10,586 bases of DNA from JBDREA01 sp043820265 (GTDB taxonomy: Archaea > Altiarchaeota > Altiarchaeia > IMC4 > JBDREA01), in the NCBI GenBank assembly GCA_043820265.1, contig JBDREA010000009.1, forward strand, positions 1 to 10,586, written 5' to 3'. Made by a program: the position numbers and the translations under genes. Under the pieces are notes generated by a model that was given only the letters and a program-made list of their open reading frames with translations, was not told the DNA's origin and searched no databases. Positions 8,901 to 10,586 of this stretch are shown here, piece by piece (position 1 is the stretch's first letter; every line of letters starts with the position of its first letter).

Positions 8901-9249
8901 TGTTCACCTAGGGGGTGACCAAATAGAATACTTCTTCGTAGACAAGGTAACGTATCTCAAAATCGGCAGTCAAAACATCGACCTCCCTGAAACTTCGAAC
9001 TCGGCAGCGGGCCAAAGAATTGAATCGGGGCAATTTAAAATCTATCCCGCAATAATCCAAAAACCAGATATTAAGCATCAAACAACGACAACGACAACCA
9101 GCCACCCAACCGAAACATCCACACCGAATACTGATACCACAATTCCTGAGAAACAAAAAACAGACAACTCCTCAACAAACGCCTTGATATTTCTGGGAAT
9201 CATAGCAATTGGGGCAATCGGATATTTTGGATTAATCAGGAAGAAGTAA
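5965..9249 (+). CDS. Exported heparinase II/III-like polysaccharide lyase family protein with CARDB-like domain and C-terminal membrane tail
   Basis: Large surface protein, 1094 residues from the chosen ATG. Residues 1-22 are a signal peptide; 24-160 form a beta-rich region I do not recognise. Residues 164-266 resemble a CARDB/Ig-like domain (V-S-I-K-V-F-V-K-N-E-G-G, then F-V-D-G and P-G-K-V-E-T-H-T-F). Residues about 280-590 are helical, expected for the alpha/alpha toroid of heparinase II/III enzymes. From about 645 the beta-sandwich part follows with family hallmarks: F-R-S-G-W near 650, G-G-H674-G-A-A-D then G-S-Y-E-L-Y-A-Y-G-D-Y-L-L-I-D-S-G up to 698, and G-H716-N-S-V-V-V-D-G. Candidate catalytic residues in the toroid are H498 and Y504/H506. 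The family cleaves uronic-acid-containing glycans by beta-elimination, or is lytic on related polymers; the substrate here is unknown. A Thr-rich linker (1038-1060), membrane helix (1072-1091) and R-K-K end complete the protein, a layout that could be an archaeosortase sorting tail. It follows the archaeosortase by one base. Confidence 0.85.
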   Translation: MRTQNLFLLAAMIISLGGFVSSETCTFSFSEIDTRDAWAPYSGNLNLDVFVNGKSIESFDVLAQKGLIKKSPSFEKRKGATVSLRVTYLTGTLYTVLVEDIDLECEGKKLRFSPWTASSGPSDTDAYGIVYGDGRLAFVFPRIGKVKSKDYIEFVSQPLEESPEISVSARDIEVSKPNRVLKKGDVVSIKVFVKNEGGLEGKTELSFFVDGVEREKVSDLFIQPGKVETHTFTTTFPGKIQKLEIRTKSNLDGRSDNNNAVIYLVEKPSMFFSDIKDTPAYKYQKEEPYKSWLTSLKASADRAKVLDYADEKNGKTQTICQNTRFLALAYQFSKDDSYAEAAAQALTHVGENGWTTYPTAAAQWGNAEKVLTECGQAYDWLSDYISASDAKLNTNRKEVVQDKLAIIEQSVYLYMRDMMEYDQGESKPRVFGDPGTGRVKALSGFVTMALALLDYNGEFSPQGGAQEWLEFALNDLLINSTTGGDKSTLNTIVTSGGHFGEVGYNHYFVGYLSSFLSAYKSVFGENLVEEYEILGGFNRDPVAIMLPDGRYPNEVSSWMGVFNDQFFGQYLAFEKEKSLHQWYINNVLGTKNCFSGCTTGSVDGYRIYNANLEYSIEKILLYDKYAPVSEPAFEGDPSYFNYPNGEAVFRSGWDKNEALYLYLKAPHELTIGGHGAADARQGSYELYAYGDYLLIDSGDNRFWDGKTGVGFGSVGHNSVVVDGKGLSHRSGSADLVMKNPAYLTETLASDFLDFAQIEIDITHLSKIDDTFDSAKIEKPIKWERTILFAENEFFVVLDEFSSDVPHDFELLAHYGSLKGESGNPKAHEDNFISGILELGGKEVDWKKIETKKSLGEESRISWETTNRIGETVKIDSFILPETQLSLTKFPSHIGDPTESNDFWHPMISASQSGKDVNYMTLHYPYPKSSSESYEIKDLTDKSKNQLGFEFTRKNIKDIILTGPEKKEISGLVTDAKILYVHLGGDQIEYFFVDKVTYLKIGSQNIDLPETSNSAAGQRIESGQFKIYPAIIQKPDIKHQTTTTTTSHPTETSTPNTDTTIPEKQKTDNSSTNALIFLGIIAIGAIGYFGLIRKK
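9076..9144 (+). repeat. Thr-rich linker tract in the heparinase-like protein
   Basis: Residues 1038-1060 (start H-Q-T-T-T-T-T-T-S-H, then P-T-E-T-S-T-P) form a Thr/Pro-rich low-complexity linker between the catalytic region and the C-terminal helix. It mirrors the Thr/Ser linker of the divergent secreted protein and probably spaces the enzyme from the cell envelope. Confidence 0.75.
9178..9248 (+). other. C-terminal membrane helix plus basic end: possible archaeosortase recognition tail
   Basis: Codons for N1072 to I1091 encode a 20-residue hydrophobic segment rich in Ile, Gly and Ala, followed by R-K-K and the stop. A polar linker, one helix and a basic end is the three-part layout of exosortase/archaeosortase sorting tails. 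The short motif just before the helix (T-D-N-S-S-T-N) does not match the PGF-, PEF- or VPxxxP-type signatures. It may instead be a plain membrane anchor. Confidence 0.5.
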
Positions 9250-9254
9250 TGCTC

Positions 9255-9263
9255 TTATAATTA
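9255..9263 (+). promoter_or_regulatory. TATA-like box for the 121-residue gene
   Basis: TTATAATTA is centred about 37 nt before the ATG at 9296. Transcription would start near 9285, leaving a leader of about 10 nt without a Shine-Dalgarno sequence. This is consistent with an independent, nearly leaderless transcript. Confidence 0.4.
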
Positions 9264-9269
9264 TTCTGG

Positions 9270-9281
9270 TTTTTATTTTTT
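9270..9281 (+). terminator. T-rich intrinsic terminator after the archaeosortase/heparinase-like operon
   Basis: A run of five T, one A and six T begins 20 nt after the stop of the heparinase-like gene. Archaeal RNA polymerase terminates at such non-template T runs without needing a hairpin, so this probably ends the two-gene transcript. Part of the run overlaps the region between the promoter and start of the next gene, so the two transcription units lie close together. Confidence 0.5.
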
Positions 9282-9295
9282 CCTTCCATCTTTTT

Positions 9296-9661
9296 ATGAT
9301 GGTTGTTGATAAAGAGGAGGATTTTTTAAGGGATCCAGTGGGTTTTTGCAAATTGCATGAAACCAAGGAGATTGAGATGGTTGAAGGAAAGATTTCTAAG
9401 AAAGCTGCGGAGGCCGTTGAGTTTTTGGGATCTGTTTTGAGGTTTGACAGAACCAAGATCCCCCTAGATGATGTTCAGGATGCCAGTACGCCTTTAAAAA
9501 AGGAAGAGAATGATCGTATGATTGTGGGAGAAGTGACGAGCACTGAACCATCCAAACAAAGGATTCTCCTATTGGTTGATCTGGATAGAGAGTGTATTGA
9601 AAAGCGAAAGTTGTTTCCTGAAGAAAAATTCAAAGAACTCGTCGATGAATACCAAAAATAA
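9296..9661 (+). CDS. Small charged cytoplasmic protein of unknown function
   Basis: A 121-residue protein that I do not recognise. It has no signal peptide, membrane helix, Cys pairs forming a zinc site (only two isolated Cys) or nucleotide-binding motif. It is rich in Glu, Asp and Lys, with probable helices near residues 28-50 and 104-120. A hydrophobic strand (R-I-L-L-L-V-D-L-D) near 88-97 suggests a small alpha/beta fold. Translation could start at 9296 or at the adjacent ATG 9299, differing by one Met. The frame is open for 121 codons, has a TATA-like box and a short leader, and its G-rich, C-poor coding strand differs from the preceding gene. It converges on the KaiC-like gene with only 8 nt between the stops. 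No function can be proposed. Confidence 0.7.
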   Translation: MMVVDKEEDFLRDPVGFCKLHETKEIEMVEGKISKKAAEAVEFLGSVLRFDRTKIPLDDVQDASTPLKKEENDRMIVGEVTSTEPSKQRILLLVDLDRECIEKRKLFPEEKFKELVDEYQK

Positions 9662-9669
9662 ATGTACCC

Positions 9670-10383
9670 TTAATCTTCCCCGCTTTTAAACATTGGAATA
9701 AGGTTTACCCCGTCTTCGAGGATCTTCATCACATACTTGTTTCGGCTGTGGTTCACGCCCCGCATCTTGATAACTTGCAGGGCTCTTATGAGTTCTCCTT
9801 TTCGCTCGAATTCCGTGAGGAGGATTACGCCGTCTGCAATGAACTCTTCGATCCCGAAGACGCTGTATTGGAACTTCATGGGGGGTACCTCAGATATCAT
9901 GATCATTGTTACGTCCATGTAGCTCAGTTGATACCCGAGTTCGAAGATGAAGTCCCTGATCTTTGATTGCTCTGCTAAAAGCTCTCCGACGGCAGTGATG
10001 GAATCTATCGTGACCCGTTTAGCTCCAGTATCCTGGATTATGGTCTTTAGGATGTTCATCAATCCGTGAACATTCTGGAGTCCGATGCCCTTCAGTCGCG
10101 CGTCCTGGGTTATGTCCAATATCACAACCTTACCTGTGTCAATGATTTCCTGGTCGTAAAACGAGAAGTCCTCCATGTTTTTTAATAGTTTTTCCCTGGG
10201 TTCAGAAAGGGAGATGTATAAGCCGACTTCCCCTTCTTTGGCTCCGGAAAAAAGAAATTCCTGGCAGAGGGTAGTCTTTCCAGTCCCGCAGGAGCCGGCG
10301 ACTAGGATCGTGTGGCCACGCGGGAAACCCCCGTCTAATATATTGTCTAGGCCTTCGATTCCGGTCTTTATGCGCTCCTGCAT
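9670..10383 (-). CDS. Single-domain KaiC-like RAD55-family ATPase
   Basis: Predicted cytoplasmic RecA-fold ATPase of 237 residues, the usual size of single-domain archaeal KaiC/RAD55 proteins. The N-terminus R4-I-K-T-G-I-E-G-L-D-N leads to the Walker A loop G30-S-C-G-T-G-K-T37. An acidic residue at E61 (L-S-E-P) sits where the family's catalytic Glu region lies. Walker B is R123-V-T-I-D127-S, and the C-terminal K206-M-R-G-V-N-H strand-loop is typical of KaiC domains. It has one domain, so it is not a clock KaiC, and it lacks the N-terminal helix-hairpin-helix DNA-binding domain of RadA. Family members act in signalling, motility (FlaH/ArlH) or unknown regulation, and nothing nearby identifies which applies. 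The start ATG is the first Met before the conserved N-terminus, with a TATA-like element 27 nt upstream and no Shine-Dalgarno, so the transcript is probably leaderless. It is divergent from the putative phosphoglucose isomerase gene, and the two share a 96-bp control region. Confidence 0.92.
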   Translation of the reverse strand: MQERIKTGIEGLDNILDGGFPRGHTILVAGSCGTGKTTLCQEFLFSGAKEGEVGLYISLSEPREKLLKNMEDFSFYDQEIIDTGKVVILDITQDARLKGIGLQNVHGLMNILKTIIQDTGAKRVTIDSITAVGELLAEQSKIRDFIFELGYQLSYMDVTMIMISEVPPMKFQYSVFGIEEFIADGVILLTEFERKGELIRALQVIKMRGVNHSRNKYVMKILEDGVNLIPMFKSGED

Positions 10384-10406
10384 TTTTTTTCTAATAAAGT
10401 CTGTTT

Positions 10407-10414
10407 AAATTATA
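10407..10414 (-). promoter_or_regulatory. TATA-like box of the KaiC-like gene
   Basis: Read on the minus strand this is TATAATTT, preceded by an A-rich stretch that could serve as a BRE. Its centre is about 27 nt from the ATG at 10383, which points to a leaderless transcript. Confidence 0.5.
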
Positions 10415-10423
10415 TTTGCTTGC

Positions 10424-10433
10424 ATATATATTT
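10424..10433 (+). promoter_or_regulatory. TATA-like box of the putative phosphoglucose isomerase gene
   Basis: ATATATATTT lies about 50 nt before the ATG at 10480, so transcription would start near 10454 with a leader of about 25 nt. A second TATA-like sequence at 10460-10467 is too close to the ATG to serve this start codon. The inverted repeat next to it begins at the downstream edge of this box. Confidence 0.4.
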
Positions 10434-10458
10434 GATGACAAATTAATTTTGTCATCAA
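10432..10458. promoter_or_regulatory. Perfect 11-bp inverted repeat, probable operator
   Basis: The arm TTGATGACAAA (10432-10442) and its exact reverse complement TTTGTCATCAA (10448-10458) flank a 5-bp AT spacer. The repeat begins at the TATA-like box of the plus-strand gene and covers its predicted transcription start, a typical place for a dimeric archaeal repressor. It is about 60 bp upstream of the predicted start of the divergent KaiC-like gene and could affect both. Thermococcales glycolytic genes carry a palindrome with the same 5-bp spacer length but a different sequence. Confidence 0.6.
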
Positions 10459-10479
10459 GTATAAAAGATAAATAACTAC

Positions 10480-10586
10480 ATGAGCTTTGATTTGGAATTT
10501 GGGGGAAACATCTATCAGGCAAATGTCAGGAGATTATCTGATATGCGGGAGGTTGTTTCGGACAAGTCCTGGCTTTCAACGGCTGA
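10480..10586 (+). CDS. pgiA: Cupin-type phosphoglucose isomerase, N-terminal part (cut by window edge)
   Basis: Partial gene: 35 complete codons run open to the end of the window. The encoded start M-S-F-D-L-E-F-G-G, then N-V-R-R-L-S-D-M-R-E and later D-K-S-W-L, matches my memory of the N-termini of archaeal cupin-type glucose-6-phosphate isomerases. In Pyrococcus PGI an S-V-R-R-L-S-D-M stretch is followed by a similarly spaced V-D-E-R-A-W. That metal-dependent enzyme interconverts glucose 6-phosphate and fructose 6-phosphate in the cytoplasm. The catalytic cupin metal-binding residues would lie beyond the window, so this rests on the N-terminal signature only. The ATG at 10480 is preferred over the internal ATG at 10543 because the homology starts before the latter, although 10543 has an AGGAG 10 nt upstream. 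An in-frame stop at 10462-10464 limits the upstream extent. Confidence 0.55.
   Translation, partial: MSFDLEFGGNIYQANVRRLSDMREVVSDKSWLSTA

Noticed and set aside
10460..10467. TATAAAAG as promoter of the gene starting at 10480
   Set aside because: Transcription would start near 10488-10490, inside the coding region, unless the internal ATG at 10543 were used; the homology-supported start is 10480.
1..10586. CRISPR arrays, tRNA or rRNA genes, insertion sequences or attachment sites
   Set aside because: No regularly spaced repeats, cloverleaf-like stretch, transposase frame or terminal inverted repeats were seen on either strand.

Overview
The window looks like a chromosomal segment of an archaeon with roughly balanced base composition. 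The evidence is: a full-length archaeal-type family B DNA polymerase aligning end to end (from memory) with the Pyrococcus enzyme; a RadA/KaiC-type RAD55-family ATPase; an archaeosortase; a secreted protein with 11 N-glycosylation sequons and a Thr/Ser-rich linker; and several genes whose TATA-like box lies about 26 nt from the start codon, the spacing expected of leaderless archaeal transcripts. I cannot place it more precisely. Thr-rich linkers of this kind are common in uncultivated euryarchaeal and DPANN genomes, but that is only suggestive.

Layout. Positions 15-4971 hold three genes on the minus strand, transcribed right to left: a secreted, probably alpha-helical protein with a Thr/Ser-rich C-terminal linker (4971-3529), a MurG/MJ1255-like glycosyltransferase (3483-2350) and PolB (2342-15). 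The gaps are 45 nt and 7 nt. A 134-bp divergent promoter region (4972-5105) separates them from a plus-strand pair: an archaeosortase (5106-5963) and, one base after its stop, a large exported heparinase II/III-like protein with a CARDB-like domain, a Thr-rich linker and a C-terminal membrane anchor (5965-9249). A T-rich terminator follows. Then come a small orphan acidic protein (9296-9661) and, convergent with it, a single-domain KaiC-like ATPase (10383-9670). Divergent from that ATPase is the start of a gene that reads as a cupin-type (archaeal) phosphoglucose isomerase, cut by the window edge (10480-10586). An 11-bp perfect inverted repeat sits in the 96-bp region between the last two.

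How the genes may work together. The centre of the window (3529-9249) reads as a cell-surface polysaccharide module. It has two exported, probably alpha/alpha-toroid proteins with Thr-rich linkers, one tethered by a membrane tail, and a transpeptidase-like archaeosortase translationally linked to the tethered one. The most interesting proposal is that this archaeosortase is dedicated to the neighbouring lyase-like protein, whose tail has the linker/membrane helix/basic-end layout of a sorting signal but lacks the PGF, PEF or VPxxxP signatures known to me. The nucleotide-sugar-type glycosyltransferase next door may act on the same glycan. PolB at the end of that operon is probably a passenger of gene order.
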